Shown here: positions 46,795 through 57,800 of the stretch, one piece after another | Position numbering within the stretch: the first letter of the stretch is position 1 | Layout: every line of letters begins with the position of its first letter | DNA from: Pseudomonas viridiflava | Lineage (GTDB): Bacteria > Pseudomonadota > Gammaproteobacteria > Pseudomonadales > Pseudomonadaceae | Reading direction: 5' to 3' | DNA: 64,000 nt | Assembly (NCBI RefSeq): GCF_900580675.1 | Contig: NZ_UTBG01000026.1 | Coordinates: forward strand, 1-64,000 | The notes under the pieces: model-generated | The model's database searches: none | What the model was told of the DNA's origin: nothing | What the model saw: the letters and a program-made list of their open reading frames with translations, nothing else | Program-made: the position numbers and the translations under genes

Positions 46795-48650
46795 ACCCGC
46801 GCCTGCTGGAGCTGTATAACCAGGAACTGCACCACGTGCGCGAAAGCGCCGCCGAGTTCGCCAAGGAATACCCGAAGATCGCCAGTCGGCTGACCCTGTC
46901 CGGTATGGACTGCGCCGACCCGTACGTCGAACGCCTGCTCGAAGGCTTTGCCTACCTGACTGCCCGCGTGCAGCTCAAGCTCGACGCCGAGTACCCGACC
47001 TTCACCCATAACCTGCTGGAAATCGCCTACCCGCACTACCTGGCGCCGACCCCGTCGATGACCGTGGTGCAATTGCAGACCGACCCGGATGAAGGCTCCC
47101 TGGCCAGTGGTTTTCCGCTGCCGCGCGACACGGTGTTGCGCGCCGCGCTGGGCCGCGAAACCCAGACCTGCTGCGAGTACCGCACCGCACACCCAGTGAC
47201 CCTGTGGCCGTTGCAGGTCAGTAACGCCGAGTACTTCGGCAACCCCGCCGCCGTGCTTGGGCGCCTGGCCGCCAGCGAGCCGAAGGCCAAGGCCGGCTTG
47301 CGCCTGACCCTGCGCACCGGCGCCGAATTGCCGTTCAACAGCCTCGACCTCGACAGCCTGCCGCTGTACCTCAGCGGTGCCGACGAGCAGCCGTTCCGCC
47401 TCTACGAACAACTGTTGGGCAACGCCTGCGCAGTGTTCGCGCGCAAGCCCGGCGGCGACTGGGTCGAGCGCCTGCCGCAGGATGCGTTGCGCTCACGCGG
47501 TTTTGACGACGCCGACGCCGCGATGCCGGTGGTGGCGCGTGCCTTCCAGGGCTATCGCCTGTTGCAGGAGTACTTCGCCCTGCCCCACCGTTTCCTGTTC
47601 GTCGAGTTCGCCGAGCTGAGCCGCGCGGTCAAACGCTGCGACGGCCAGGAACTGGAACTGATCGTGCTGTTTGACCGCCACGAGCCGAGCCTGGAAGGCA
47701 GCGTCGGCGCGGCGCAGTTCATGCCGTTCTGCACCCCGGCGATCAACCTGTTCCCCAAGCGCGTGGACCGTATTCACTTGTCCGACCGGGTCAACGAACA
47801 CCATGTGATCGCCGACCGCACGCGGCCGATGGATTTCGAGATTCACTCGCTGAGCGGCATCACCGGCCACGGCACCGGGCCGGAGCAACCGTTTCTGCCG
47901 TTCTATGCGGTGCGCGACCCATCCCGCTATGGCCGCGACCAAGCCTATTACACCGTGCGCCGCGAGCCGCGCGTGTTGTCCAGCGACCAGCGCCGCAACG
48001 GGCCGCGCTCCACCTATGTGGGCAGCGAAACCTTTGTCAGCCTGGTCGACAGCCAGCAAGCGCCGTACCGCCACGACCTGCGCCAGCTCGGCGTGACCGC
48101 GCTGTGCACCAACCGCGACTTGCCGCTGTTCATGAGCGTGGGCAACGGCAAGACCGACTTCACCCTCGCCGACAGCGCCCCGGTATTGGCCGTGCGCTGC
48201 GTCGCCGGCCCGAGTCGCCCACGTGCCAGCCATGCGCATGACGCCAAGGCCTGGCGCCTGATCAGCCAGTTGTCGCTCAACTACTTGTCCCTTAGCGAGC
48301 AAGGCCAGGGCGCCGGCGCCTTGCGCGAACTGTTGCGCCTGTATGGCGACAGCAACGACGCCGCGCTGCAATTGCAGATCGAAGGCCTGCGCGAAGTCAG
48401 CAGCAAAGCCGTGACCCGGCGCTTGCCGATGCCCGGCCCCATCGTGTTTGGCCGCGGCTTGGAAATCACATTGGAATTCGATGAAAACGCGTTTCGCGGC
48501 ACCGGCGTGTTCCTGCTCGGTGCAGTGCTGGAACGCTTCCTGGCGCGCTACGTGTCGATCAACAGTTTTACCGAGACGGTGATCCGTACCACCGAACGCG
48601 GCGAGATCATGCGATGGAAAGCCAAACCCGGGCGGCGTCCGACCCTGTGA
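46791..48650 (+). CDS. tssF: T6SS baseplate subunit TssF
   Basis: The start at 46791 ([20 protein letters not shown]) overlaps the tssE stop as ATGA; length 619 aa. The family signature [20 protein letters not shown] and [20 protein letters not shown] are intact. TssF and TssG form the wedge core of the baseplate (VCA0110/ImpG family). Its 3' end overlaps tssG by 37 bases, an arrangement conserved in T6SS clusters. Confidence 0.95.
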   Translation: MNPRLLELYNQELHHVRESAAEFAKEYPKIASRLTLSGMDCADPYVERLLEGFAYLTARVQLKLDAEYPTFTHNLLEIAYPHYLAPTPSMTVVQLQTDPDEGSLASGFPLPRDTVLRAALGRETQTCCEYRTAHPVTLWPLQVSNAEYFGNPAAVLGRLAASEPKAKAGLRLTLRTGAELPFNSLDLDSLPLYLSGADEQPFRLYEQLLGNACAVFARKPGGDWVERLPQDALRSRGFDDADAAMPVVARAFQGYRLLQEYFALPHRFLFVEFAELSRAVKRCDGQELELIVLFDRHEPSLEGSVGAAQFMPFCTPAINLFPKRVDRIHLSDRVNEHHVIADRTRPMDFEIHSLSGITGHGTGPEQPFLPFYAVRDPSRYGRDQAYYTVRREPRVLSSDQRRNGPRSTYVGSETFVSLVDSQQAPYRHDLRQLGVTALCTNRDLPLFMSVGNGKTDFTLADSAPVLAVRCVAGPSRPRASHAHDAKAWRLISQLSLNYLSLSEQGQGAGALRELLRLYGDSNDAALQLQIEGLREVSSKAVTRRLPMPGPIVFGRGLEITLEFDENAFRGTGVFLLGAVLERFLARYVSINSFTETVIRTTERGEIMRWKAKPGRRPTL

Positions 48651-49657
48651 ACACACTGGATGCGATGCATCAGGAACCCTGGGAATACGATTTCTTCCAG
48701 GCGCTGCGGCGTATCGAGTGCGAATCGCCGGAGTTGCCGCGCTTGGGCCATTCCCTGCGCCTGGCGGACGACCCGCTGCGCCTGGGGCAACAGGCCGATT
48801 GCACCTTCGCCCCGGCCACATTGGCCTCGGTCGACCCCGGTGGCGATGGCAAACCCGCGCGGCTGGAGCAGTTTTTCTTCGGCCTCGGCGGCCCTAACGG
48901 CCCGCTGCCGCTCCACATCACCGAGTACGTGCGCGAGCGCCAGCGCAACAACGCCGACAGCACCAGCAAACAGTTCCTGGATATTTTCCACCACCGCCTG
49001 CTGAGCCTGTTCTACCGGGCCTGGGCCGAAGCACGGCCGACGGTCAGCCACGACCGCCCGGACGACGATTACTGGTCCGCACGCCTGGCCGCGCTGAGCG
49101 GTCGGGGCATGCCAAGCCTGCTGAACCAGGGGCTGATTCCCGACACGGCGAAGCTGCATTACAGCGGCCATCTGTCGGCACAAACCCGTTATCCGGACGG
49201 TTTGAAGGCGATCCTCGGCGAGTATTTCGGCCTGCCGGTGGAGATCGAAGAATACGTCGGCCAATGGCTCGAACTGCCCGAGCGCAGCCGCGTGGGTGTC
49301 AGCGCCAACCAGCTGGGCGTGGACTTTTGCCTGGGCAGCCACGTGTGGGACCGCCAGCACAAATTCCGCATCCGCCTCGGCCCGCTCAAGCTCGATGACT
49401 ACATGGGCATGCTGCCCGGCAGCCAGCCATTCAATGAGCTGGTGGCGTGGGTGGCCGAGTACCTGGGCCATGAACTGGACTGGGACCTGAACCTGATTCT
49501 GCAACAACCTGAAGTCCCGAAACTGCAGCTCAACGGCCAGTTCCGCCTGGGCTTCAACACCTGGCTCGGCCAACCCGAGCATGACGCCAACGACCTAATC
49601 CTGGCCCGGCATTACGCCGACCACGCCACCACCTCAAGGAATCCAGAGCATGGGTGA
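48614..49657 (+). CDS. tssG: T6SS baseplate subunit TssG
   Basis: A 347-aa protein of the VCA0111/ImpH family, with PWEYDFFQALRRIECESPEL, FFFGLGGPNGPLPLHITEYV and LDIFHHRLLSLFYRAW as hallmarks. It makes the TssEFG wedge with TssF. The ATG at 48614 lies inside tssF in another frame, the stop overlaps clpV by eight bases, and the gene is translationally coupled on both sides. Confidence 0.95.
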   Translation: MESQTRAASDPVNTLDAMHQEPWEYDFFQALRRIECESPELPRLGHSLRLADDPLRLGQQADCTFAPATLASVDPGGDGKPARLEQFFFGLGGPNGPLPLHITEYVRERQRNNADSTSKQFLDIFHHRLLSLFYRAWAEARPTVSHDRPDDDYWSARLAALSGRGMPSLLNQGLIPDTAKLHYSGHLSAQTRYPDGLKAILGEYFGLPVEIEEYVGQWLELPERSRVGVSANQLGVDFCLGSHVWDRQHKFRIRLGPLKLDDYMGMLPGSQPFNELVAWVAEYLGHELDWDLNLILQQPEVPKLQLNGQFRLGFNTWLGQPEHDANDLILARHYADHATTSRNPEHG

Positions 49658-52313
49658 AATCAGTCGCGCCGCACTGTTCGGCAAACTCAACAGCGTGGCC
49701 TACAAGGCCATCGAAGCCGCTACCGTGTTCTGCAAGCTGCGGGGCAACCCGTACGTGGAACTGGCCCACTGGTTTCACCAGTTGCTGCAATTGCAGGACT
49801 CGGACCTGCACCGCATCATCCGCCAGTTCAACGTCGAGCCGGCGCGCCTGGCCCGTGACCTGACCGAAGCCCTGGATCGCCTACCGCGTGGCTCGACGTC
49901 GATTACCGACCTGTCGTCCCACGTGGAGGAAGCCGTGGAGCGCGGCTGGGTCTACGGCAGCCTGATGTTCGGCGAAAGCCAGGTACGCACCGGCTACCTG
50001 GTGCTGGGTATTTTGAAGACGCCGAGCCTGCGCCATGCCTTGCTGGGTTTGTCCGGGGAGTTCGACAAGATCAAGGCCGAGGCCCTGAGCGAGCGCTTTG
50101 ACGAATACGTCGGCGATTCGCCAGAGAATGCATTGAGCGCAAGTGATGGTTTCAACGCCGGCGCGGTGCCGGGCGAAGCCAGCGGCGCCATGGCCCCAAG
50201 CGCGATGGGCAAGCAGGAAGCGCTCAAGCGCTTCACCGTCGACCTGACCGAGCAGGCGCGCAGCGGCAAGCTCGACCCGATTGTTGGCCGTGACGAAGAG
50301 ATCCGCCAGTTGGTGGATATCCTGATGCGTCGTCGCCAGAACAACCCGATCCTCACCGGTGAAGCCGGCGTAGGCAAGACTGCCGTGGTTGAAGGCTTCG
50401 CCCTGCGCATCGTCGCCGGCGACGTGCCGCCCGCGCTCAAAGACGTTGAGCTGCGCAGCCTCGACGTGGGCCTGCTGCAAGCCGGCGCGAGCATGAAAGG
50501 CGAGTTCGAACAGCGCCTGCGCCAAGTCATCGAAGACGTCCAGGCCTCGCCGAAGCCGATCATCCTGTTTATCGACGAAGCCCACACCCTGGTGGGTGCC
50601 GGTGGCGCCGCCGGCACTGGTGACGCAGCCAACCTGCTCAAACCTGCCCTGGCGCGCGGCACTTTGCGCACGGTGGCCGCGACCACTTGGGCCGAGTACA
50701 AAAAGCACATCGAGAAAGACCCCGCCCTCACCCGCCGCTTCCAGGTGGTGCAAGTCGCCGAGCCGTCGGAAGACAAGGCACTGCTGATGATGCGCGGCGT
50801 GGCCTCGACCATGGAAAAACACCATCAGGTGCAGATCCTCGATGAAGCGCTGGAAGCCTCGGTGAAGCTGTCCCACCGCTACATCCCGGCGCGCCAGTTG
50901 CCGGACAAATCCGTGAGCCTGCTGGACACCGCCTGCGCCCGCGTCGCCATCAGCCTGCACGCGGTGCCGGCCGAAGTGGACGACAGCCGGCGCCGCATCG
51001 AAGCGCTGGAAACCGAGCTGCAAATCATCGCCCGCGAGCATGCCATCGGCATCGCGATTGGCGCGCGCCAGAGCAACAGCGAAGCCTTGCTGACAGCCGA
51101 ACGCGAACGGCTGGCAACCCTGGAAAGCCGCTGGGCTGAGGAAAAGGCTTTGGTGGATGAGCTGCTCGCCACGCGTGCGACGCTGCGCGAGAAAGTCGGT
51201 GAAGTCGACAGCGGCAACGATGAGCTGCGTGCACAGCTGGTCGACCTGCAACAGCGCCTGACTGCCCTGCAAGGCGAAACCCCGCTGATCCTGCCGACCG
51301 TGGATTACCAGGCCGTGGCCTCGGTGGTCGCCGACTGGACCGGCATCCCGGTCGGCCGCATGGCGCGCAACGAACTGGAGACGGTGCTCAACCTCGACCA
51401 GCACCTGAAGAAACGCATCATCGGCCAGGACCATGCGCTGCAGATGATCGCCAAGCGCATCCAGACCTCCCGCGCCGGCCTCGACAACCCGAGCAAGCCG
51501 ATCGGCGTGTTCATGCTCGCCGGCACCTCGGGCGTGGGTAAGACCGAAACCGCCCTGGCCCTGGCCGAAGCCATGTACGGCGGCGAGCAGAACGTGATCA
51601 CCATCAACATGAGCGAGTTCCAGGAAGCCCATACGGTGTCGACCCTCAAGGGCGCGCCACCGGGCTACATCGGCTACGGCGAAGGCGGCGTGCTGACCGA
51701 AGCGGTCCGGCGCAAACCCTACAGCGTGGTGCTGCTGGACGAGGTGGAAAAAGCCCACCCGGACGTGCATGAGATCTTCTTCCAGGTGTTCGACAAGGGC
51801 GTGATGGAAGACGGCGAAGGCCGGGTCATCGACTTCAAGAACACCCTGATCCTGCTGACCACCAACGCCGGTACGGAGCTGATTTCCCGGGTCTGCAAAG
51901 ACCCGGCGAACATCCCAGAGCCCGAGGAAATCGCCAAGGCCCTGCGCCAGCCGTTGCTGGAGATTTTCCCGCCGGCCTTGCTTGGCCGTTTGGTGACGAT
52001 TCCGTACTACCCGCTGAGCGACGAGATGCTCAAGGCGATCACTCGCCTGCAACTCAACCGCATCAAGAAGCGCGTGGAGAATACCCACAAAGTCGCTTTC
52101 GATTACGACGACGCGGTGGTCGACTTGATCGTCTCGCGCTGCACCGAAACCGAGAGCGGTGGCCGCATGATCGACACCATCCTCACCAACAGCCTGCTGC
52201 CGGACATGAGCCGCGAGTTCCTCACGCGCATGCTCGAAGGCAAGGCGCTGGCGGGGGTGCGGATCAGCAGCCGGGATAACGAATTGCACTACACCTTCAG
52301 CGACGCCGAGTGA
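49650..52313 (+). CDS. clpV: T6SS sheath-recycling AAA+ ATPase ClpV (TssH)
   Basis: An 887-aa Hsp100/ClpB-type ATPase that pulls contracted TssBC sheath apart for reuse. Domains: N-terminal sheath-binding domain (about 1-160), AAA1 with Walker A GEAGVGKTAVVEG and LFIDEAHTLVGAG, a middle coiled-coil (about 420-530), and AAA2 with GTSGVGKTETALALAEAMYG and a C-terminal domain. The MGEISRAALFGKLNSVAYKA start identifies ClpV rather than ClpB. A REPIN separates it from vgrG. Confidence 0.95.
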   Translation: MGEISRAALFGKLNSVAYKAIEAATVFCKLRGNPYVELAHWFHQLLQLQDSDLHRIIRQFNVEPARLARDLTEALDRLPRGSTSITDLSSHVEEAVERGWVYGSLMFGESQVRTGYLVLGILKTPSLRHALLGLSGEFDKIKAEALSERFDEYVGDSPENALSASDGFNAGAVPGEASGAMAPSAMGKQEALKRFTVDLTEQARSGKLDPIVGRDEEIRQLVDILMRRRQNNPILTGEAGVGKTAVVEGFALRIVAGDVPPALKDVELRSLDVGLLQAGASMKGEFEQRLRQVIEDVQASPKPIILFIDEAHTLVGAGGAAGTGDAANLLKPALARGTLRTVAATTWAEYKKHIEKDPALTRRFQVVQVAEPSEDKALLMMRGVASTMEKHHQVQILDEALEASVKLSHRYIPARQLPDKSVSLLDTACARVAISLHAVPAEVDDSRRRIEALETELQIIAREHAIGIAIGARQSNSEALLTAERERLATLESRWAEEKALVDELLATRATLREKVGEVDSGNDELRAQLVDLQQRLTALQGETPLILPTVDYQAVASVVADWTGIPVGRMARNELETVLNLDQHLKKRIIGQDHALQMIAKRIQTSRAGLDNPSKPIGVFMLAGTSGVGKTETALALAEAMYGGEQNVITINMSEFQEAHTVSTLKGAPPGYIGYGEGGVLTEAVRRKPYSVVLLDEVEKAHPDVHEIFFQVFDKGVMEDGEGRVIDFKNTLILLTTNAGTELISRVCKDPANIPEPEEIAKALRQPLLEIFPPALLGRLVTIPYYPLSDEMLKAITRLQLNRIKKRVENTHKVAFDYDDAVVDLIVSRCTETESGGRMIDTILTNSLLPDMSREFLTRMLEGKALAGVRISSRDNELHYTFSDAE

Positions 52314-52334
52314 CCTGACGGAACACGGTCAAAA

Positions 52335-52425
52335 TGTGGGAGCTGGCTTGCCTGCGATAGCAATTGAACATTCAACATTGATGTTGACTGATACACCGCT
52401 ATCGCAGGCAAGCCAGCTCCCACAT
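52335..52425. repeat. REPIN between clpV and vgrG (GGGAGCTGGCTTGCCTGCGAT type)
   Basis: TGTGGGAGCTGGCTTGCCTG at 52335 and its inverted copy ending at 52425 flank about 40 bases containing CAACATTGATGTTG. It separates the conserved apparatus genes from the variable vgrG-effector segment. Confidence 0.93.
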
Positions 52426-52469
52426 TGGATTCGGTTCCTTCAGTAATCAAGACCTTTACAGGACGCCCG

Positions 52470-54410
52470 ATGCCATTCAACCAAGCCTCACGCCTGGCCA
52501 AGATCACCAGCCCCCTCGGGCCGGATGTGCTGTTGCTCAATGAAATGGGCGGCGGTGAAGAGCTGGGCAGGCTGTTCAACTACGAGCTGCAGCTGACGTC
52601 CCTGGACGCCAACATCGACCTCAACCAGTTGCTTGGCAAGCCGATGAGCGTGGGCCTGCAACTGGCGGACGGTGGCGAGCGGCATTTCCACGGCATCGTC
52701 GCGCGGTGCAGCCAGAACGTCGACCGGGGCCAGTTCGCCAGCTACCAGGTGACCTTGCGCCCGTGGTTCTGGCTGCTGAGTCGCACCTCGGATTGCCGGA
52801 TTTTTCAGAACCTGAGCATTCCGCAGATCATCAAGCAGGTGTTCCGCGACCTCGGCTTTTCGGACTTCGAAGACGCCCTGAGCCGGCCTTACCGCGAGTG
52901 GGAATACTGCGTGCAGTACCGCGAGACCAGCTTCGATTTCGTCAGCCGCTTGATGGAACAGGAAGGCATCTACTACTTCTTCCGCCATGAGCAGGACCGC
53001 CATGTGCTGGTGCTGGCCGACACCTATGGCGCGCACACCACGGTGCCGGGCTATGCGTCGATCCCGTATTACCCCAAGGACGAGCAACAGCGCGAACGCG
53101 ACCACATGCACAACTGGCACCTGGCGCAGGAAGTGCAGCCGGGTTCGCTGGAGCTCAACGATTACGACTTCCAGCGGCCCAGCGCCAGCATCGACGTGCG
53201 CTCGGCAATGCCGCGCCCGCACACCGCCGGCGACTACCCGCTGTACGACTACCCCGGCACCTACGTGCAAAGCGAGGACGGCGAACACTACGCGCGCACC
53301 CGCATCGAAGCCCTGCAAACCCTGCATGAGCAGATTGAGTTCGCCGGCAATGCGCGGGGCCTGGGTTCGGGCCACTTGTTCAGCCTCACCGGCTTCAGCC
53401 GCCAGGACCAGAACCGCGAATACCTGATCGTCGGCATCCGCTATTACATCGTCCAGGAAAGCCTGGAAAGCGGCGGTGGCTCGGGGTCGGCGCAGTTCGA
53501 AAGCAGCCTGACCTGCATCGACGCCCAACAAAGCTTCCGCCCGCTCGCCAGCACCCACCGCCCTATCGTCAAAGGCCCGCAGACCGCATTGGTGGTCGGC
53601 CCCAAAGGCGAGGAAATCTGGACCGACCAGTACGGCCGCGTGAAGGTGCACTTCTACTGGGACCGTCACGACCAATCCAACGAAAACAGCTCGTGCTGGA
53701 TTCGTGTCTCGCAGTCATGGGCCGGAAAAAACTGGGGTTCGATGCAGATCCCACGGATCGGCCAGGAAGTGATTGTGAGTTTCCTGGAAGGTGACCCGGA
53801 CCGGCCGATCATCACCGGGCGCGTGTACAACGCCGAGCAAACCGTGCCTTACGACCTGCCGGAAAACGCAACCCAGAGCGGCATGAAAAGCCGCTCGAGC
53901 AAGGGCGGTACGCCGGCCAACTTCAATGAAATCCGCATGGAGGACAAGAAGGGGTTGGAGCAGCTGTATATCCACGCCGAGCGTAACCAGGACATCGTGG
54001 TGGAAGTGGATGAAAGCCACTCCGTCGGGCACGACCGCAACAAGAGCATCGGCCACAACGAGACGGTGACCATCGGTAATAACCGCACGCGCATCGTCAA
54101 GCAGGAGGACGTGCTCCTGGTGGGCCAGCGCAAAACCGACAGCATCAGCCAGAGCTACGTCATCGAAGTGGGTGAAAACCTGCGCCTGGTGTGTGGCGAA
54201 AGCATTCTGGAATTGAACGCCAGCGGGCAGATCAACCTCACCGGGGTGAACATCAGTTTCTATGCCAGCGGCGATGCCCAGATCAACACCAAGGGCGTAC
54301 TGCACCTGAACAACGGCCACGGCCCCGACGCGACTCCCGGGGACCAGGGCATCAAAGACAGCATCGACGCCACTATCAAGGCCGTTTTCCCTGCGCCCAA
54401 AAGCTCCTGA
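52470..54410 (+). CDS. vgrG: T6SS spike protein VgrG
   Basis: The start at 52470 (MPFNQASRLAKITSPLGPDV) gives 646 aa. The N-terminal gp27-like part (about 1-370) and the gp5 OB domain (GRVKVHFYWDRHDQSNENSS, SWAGKNWGSMQIPRIGQEVI) lead to a beta-helix needle (about 480-600; NQDIVVEVDESHSVGHDRNK). There is no extra catalytic C-terminal domain, so it works as a carrier. It is followed after 15 bases by the Eag chaperone and the RHS effector, which its tip should carry. Confidence 0.95.
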   Translation: MPFNQASRLAKITSPLGPDVLLLNEMGGGEELGRLFNYELQLTSLDANIDLNQLLGKPMSVGLQLADGGERHFHGIVARCSQNVDRGQFASYQVTLRPWFWLLSRTSDCRIFQNLSIPQIIKQVFRDLGFSDFEDALSRPYREWEYCVQYRETSFDFVSRLMEQEGIYYFFRHEQDRHVLVLADTYGAHTTVPGYASIPYYPKDEQQRERDHMHNWHLAQEVQPGSLELNDYDFQRPSASIDVRSAMPRPHTAGDYPLYDYPGTYVQSEDGEHYARTRIEALQTLHEQIEFAGNARGLGSGHLFSLTGFSRQDQNREYLIVGIRYYIVQESLESGGGSGSAQFESSLTCIDAQQSFRPLASTHRPIVKGPQTALVVGPKGEEIWTDQYGRVKVHFYWDRHDQSNENSSCWIRVSQSWAGKNWGSMQIPRIGQEVIVSFLEGDPDRPIITGRVYNAEQTVPYDLPENATQSGMKSRSSKGGTPANFNEIRMEDKKGLEQLYIHAERNQDIVVEVDESHSVGHDRNKSIGHNETVTIGNNRTRIVKQEDVLLVGQRKTDSISQSYVIEVGENLRLVCGESILELNASGQINLTGVNISFYASGDAQINTKGVLHLNNGHGPDATPGDQGIKDSIDATIKAVFPAPKSS

Positions 54411-54425
54411 CGAGACCTGTTTGCC

Positions 54426-54860
54426 ATGACGTACCGAATCAACGAATTCCAGTTTCAATTGCCTGAAGGCGAGCTGCAGGACGCGTCGATCAACATCCTC
54501 AAGTTCGCCGAATTGGGCACTTCCCTGATCATCAGCCGTAGCCTGCTCAACGAAGGCGAAACCCTGCACAGCAACTTCAATGACCAGCTCCAGCGCCTGG
54601 AAAAACAGGTGCAGGACCTGCGCTGCCAACCGAGCGTCAGCGTGCGTTTGGGTGCCGCCCAAGAGGTGGAAGGTATCGAGCTGCGCAGCCAGTTCAACAA
54701 GGGCAATGACAAGGTGTTCCAGTACCAGCTGGCGCTGGTATTGCCGGGCACGCGCAAGATGATGGCGTTGAGTTATGTGAAGGCTGACAAGCTGGGTGAT
54801 GCCGAGGCGGCGCACTGGGCATTGATAAAAGACTCGCTGTCGTTCGACGTGCCTCAGTGA
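54426..54860 (+). CDS. Eag-type effector chaperone (DUF1795/DcrB family)
   Basis: A 144-aa cytosolic protein, MTYRINEFQFQLPEGELQDA..., of the DUF1795 family. The LPEG-D-S-N pattern and the C-terminal half with HWALIKDSLSFDV fit Eag (EagR/EagT6) chaperones. Such proteins shield the hydrophobic N-terminal membrane segments of prePAAR effectors and help load them on VgrG. It lies between vgrG and the first RHS gene, 12 bases before the latter. It may serve both RHS proteins because their N-termini are nearly alike. Confidence 0.85.
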   Translation: MTYRINEFQFQLPEGELQDASINILKFAELGTSLIISRSLLNEGETLHSNFNDQLQRLEKQVQDLRCQPSVSVRLGAAQEVEGIELRSQFNKGNDKVFQYQLALVLPGTRKMMALSYVKADKLGDAEAAHWALIKDSLSFDVPQ

Positions 54861-54872
54861 TGAAACGCCTGG

Positions 54873-57800
54873 ATGTCTGACGCTCTGCTCTGGGCCGCAC
54901 GGTTGGGCGATGGCCTGTCCCATACCTCAGTGATGGCCGACATCCTTGGCGGCGTGCTCGAAGTCGCCGCTAACGTGGCGATAACTGCATTGGCCACGGC
55001 AGCCGTGGTAGCGGCGACCGGTATCACCGTCGCGACGGGTGGGCTTGGCGCGTGTGTGTTGGGCGCCGTCGTCGGCGTGATTGTCGGCATGGCCATGAGC
55101 AAGACTGGGGCCGACAAAGGCTTGAGCACAATGTGCGAGGGTATCGGCAACGCGCTCTTTCCTCCCACGGTCATGGCAACCATCCTCAGCGGGTCGACGA
55201 ACACCCTGATCAACTCCATACCCGCGGCGCGAGCCGCCGGTGCCGTGCCGTCCCACGTTACCCCGGCGGGTACCGAAAGCGAGGCGCCCACGCCTGACGA
55301 AGCCGAAGAGCCGGGCTACCTGGATATGGCCAAGGGGTTCTTCTCCCAGATGTGGCGCCCCACCGTCGCCACGCCAGCGCCCGGAGCCGTTCCCAAACCT
55401 CTGGATCTGGTGACCTGCACCAAGCATCCGCCGATGCCCCCGCAGTTTCTCGCCGAAGGCTCGGAAAAGGTCACGATCAACGGTCAGCCCGCTGTGCGCA
55501 GCGGTGATCGCAGCACGTGCGACGCGACTGTCGTGTCAGCCGGACTTATTTCGCCAAACGTGACCATCGGCGGTGGTTCGGTGGTGGTACGCGAGATTCG
55601 CAGCGGCAAGACCCCGGGAGTGGGCCTGGCCGTGACGGCACTGATGATGCTGAAGGGCGGCAAGGGCAAGTTTCTGAGTAATCTGCCGTGCATGCTGCTG
55701 GCTGGCGTCAACTCTTTCGTGGTCAGTCAAGCCATGGGCGCCTTGGCCAATGCAGCCATGGGCTCATCCAACCCCGTGCATGCAAGCACCGGCGCCAAGG
55801 TGCTGGGCGGTCCTGAGGAGCTGGACTTTGCCTTGCCCGGCATCATGCCCATCGATTGGCAACGGTTCTACAACAGCCGGGACGAACGCCGTGAGGGTCT
55901 GTTCGGTGCTGGCTGGAGCGTGTCCTACGAGATCAATGTCAGGCTTCTACCCCACCCGGAGGGGGGTGAGCACCTGCTCTACGTCGACGAACAGGGTCGG
56001 CGCATAGACATGGGTTTCATTCCCTTGGGCGGCGCGGTGTTCAGCGCTGGCGAGGGGCTGAGCGTGCGACGCCACCTGAGCGGCCAACTGTTGATCGAAA
56101 GTGCTGATGGCCTGTATCGGCTGTTCGAACCCGCGCCACAGGACACTTCGCTGCTGCGCCTGAGCCAGTTGGGCGATCGCAATGACAACCGTATTTACCT
56201 GGACTATGACGACAACGGCCAACTGCGGCAGCTGCGAGACAGCTTCGACCTGGTCAGGGTCGAACTGACTTACGACTCAACCTGGCCAAGCCGTATCAGC
56301 CATATCGAGCGGCTTTACCCGGACCAGCACCGCGAAGTGCTGATGCATTACACCTACGACGGCTGCGGCGACCTGGCGGCCGTGCGCCAGTCCAACGGAC
56401 AAGTGAAGCGTCGGTTTGCCTATGACGCCGGACGGCGCATGACCGAGCATCAATTGCCTGGCGGACTGCGCTGTTTTTACCAATGGGCCTGCGTGGACAA
56501 ACGCGAATGGCGAGTGGTGCGGCACTGGACGGATAACGGCGACGCCTACACATTCGACTACGAGCTGGAAGCCGGTATTACCCGTATTACCGACGGGCTG
56601 GAGCGCCTCAGCACGCGCCGCTGGGACGCACGACACCAGATAATCGAGTCGATCGATGCACTGGGACGTACCTGGGCGTTTCAATGGAATGATGAAAGCC
56701 AACTACTGGGTGCAACCGATCCAAACGGCGGGCACTACCAGTTCAGCTACGATGAAGCCGGTAATCTGAGCGAGACCATTGATCCGCTGGGACGCAGTGA
56801 ATCAACGCTGTGGCTGGAACATTGGGCGCTGCCGTTGGTGGAAACCGACGCCTGCGGCAACGCCTGGCAGTACCGCTATGATCCGCGTGGTAATTGCATC
56901 AGCGAAACCGACCCGATGGGTCACGTTACAACTTATCGCCACGACGCTCACGGACAAGTCCTGGAAATTATCGATGCTCGCGGCGCAAGCAAGACCTTGC
57001 GCTGGACATCCCAGGGTCAATTGAGCGAACACACCGACTGCTCCGGCCTGACCACCCGCTTGAGCTACTGCAAGCGTGGCCTGCTGCTCACCAGCACCGA
57101 CGCCCTCGGCGAGCGCACGCGTTTCGCTTATGACGATCAGGGGCGACTGACCAGCAAGCAGTTGCCCGATGGGCGCAGTGAGCACTATCAGCGCGATGCC
57201 AGTGGCCAAGTGATCGGCTACAGCGACCCCGCCGGTCACACTACGCACTTTCAACACTCGCCAGGCGGCCTGCTGCGCGAGCGTACGGACGCCCACGGCC
57301 GCCGTGTGGAGCTGAGTCACGACGCCTATGGTCGCCTGCTGGGCCTGACCAACGAGAACGGCGAACGCTATCGCTTTGACTGGGACGCCGGCGACCGGCT
57401 GTGCCTGGAGCAACGCCTGGACGGCGTGATCAAACGCTATGCCTACGATCCGCTGGACAATGTCACTCGCGTGGAGACGGCTGCCTCTTCTGGCACCGAA
57501 GATTCAATCATTCACGACCTGGCGCGAGACGCCGCCGGGCGACTGACCACGAAAACCACCGCCGACGGGCGCACCGACTATGGCTATGACGAACTCGATC
57601 AGGTCACAGCCATCACGTTCACCGATCATCACGGCGACCAGCACAGCCTGGGGTTCGGGTATGACGCACTCGGTCAACTGATTCTTGAACAAAGTGCCGG
57701 CGGCCGCCTTGAGCACCATTACGACGAGCTGGGAAACCTGATCCAGACGCAGCTTCCCGATGGCCGCTGGCTCAACCGCCTGCGCTACGGCAGTGGTCAC

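Noticed and set aside
49881-52289. 802-codon minus-strand open frame opposite clpV
   Set aside because: Shadow of clpV; no domain recognisable.
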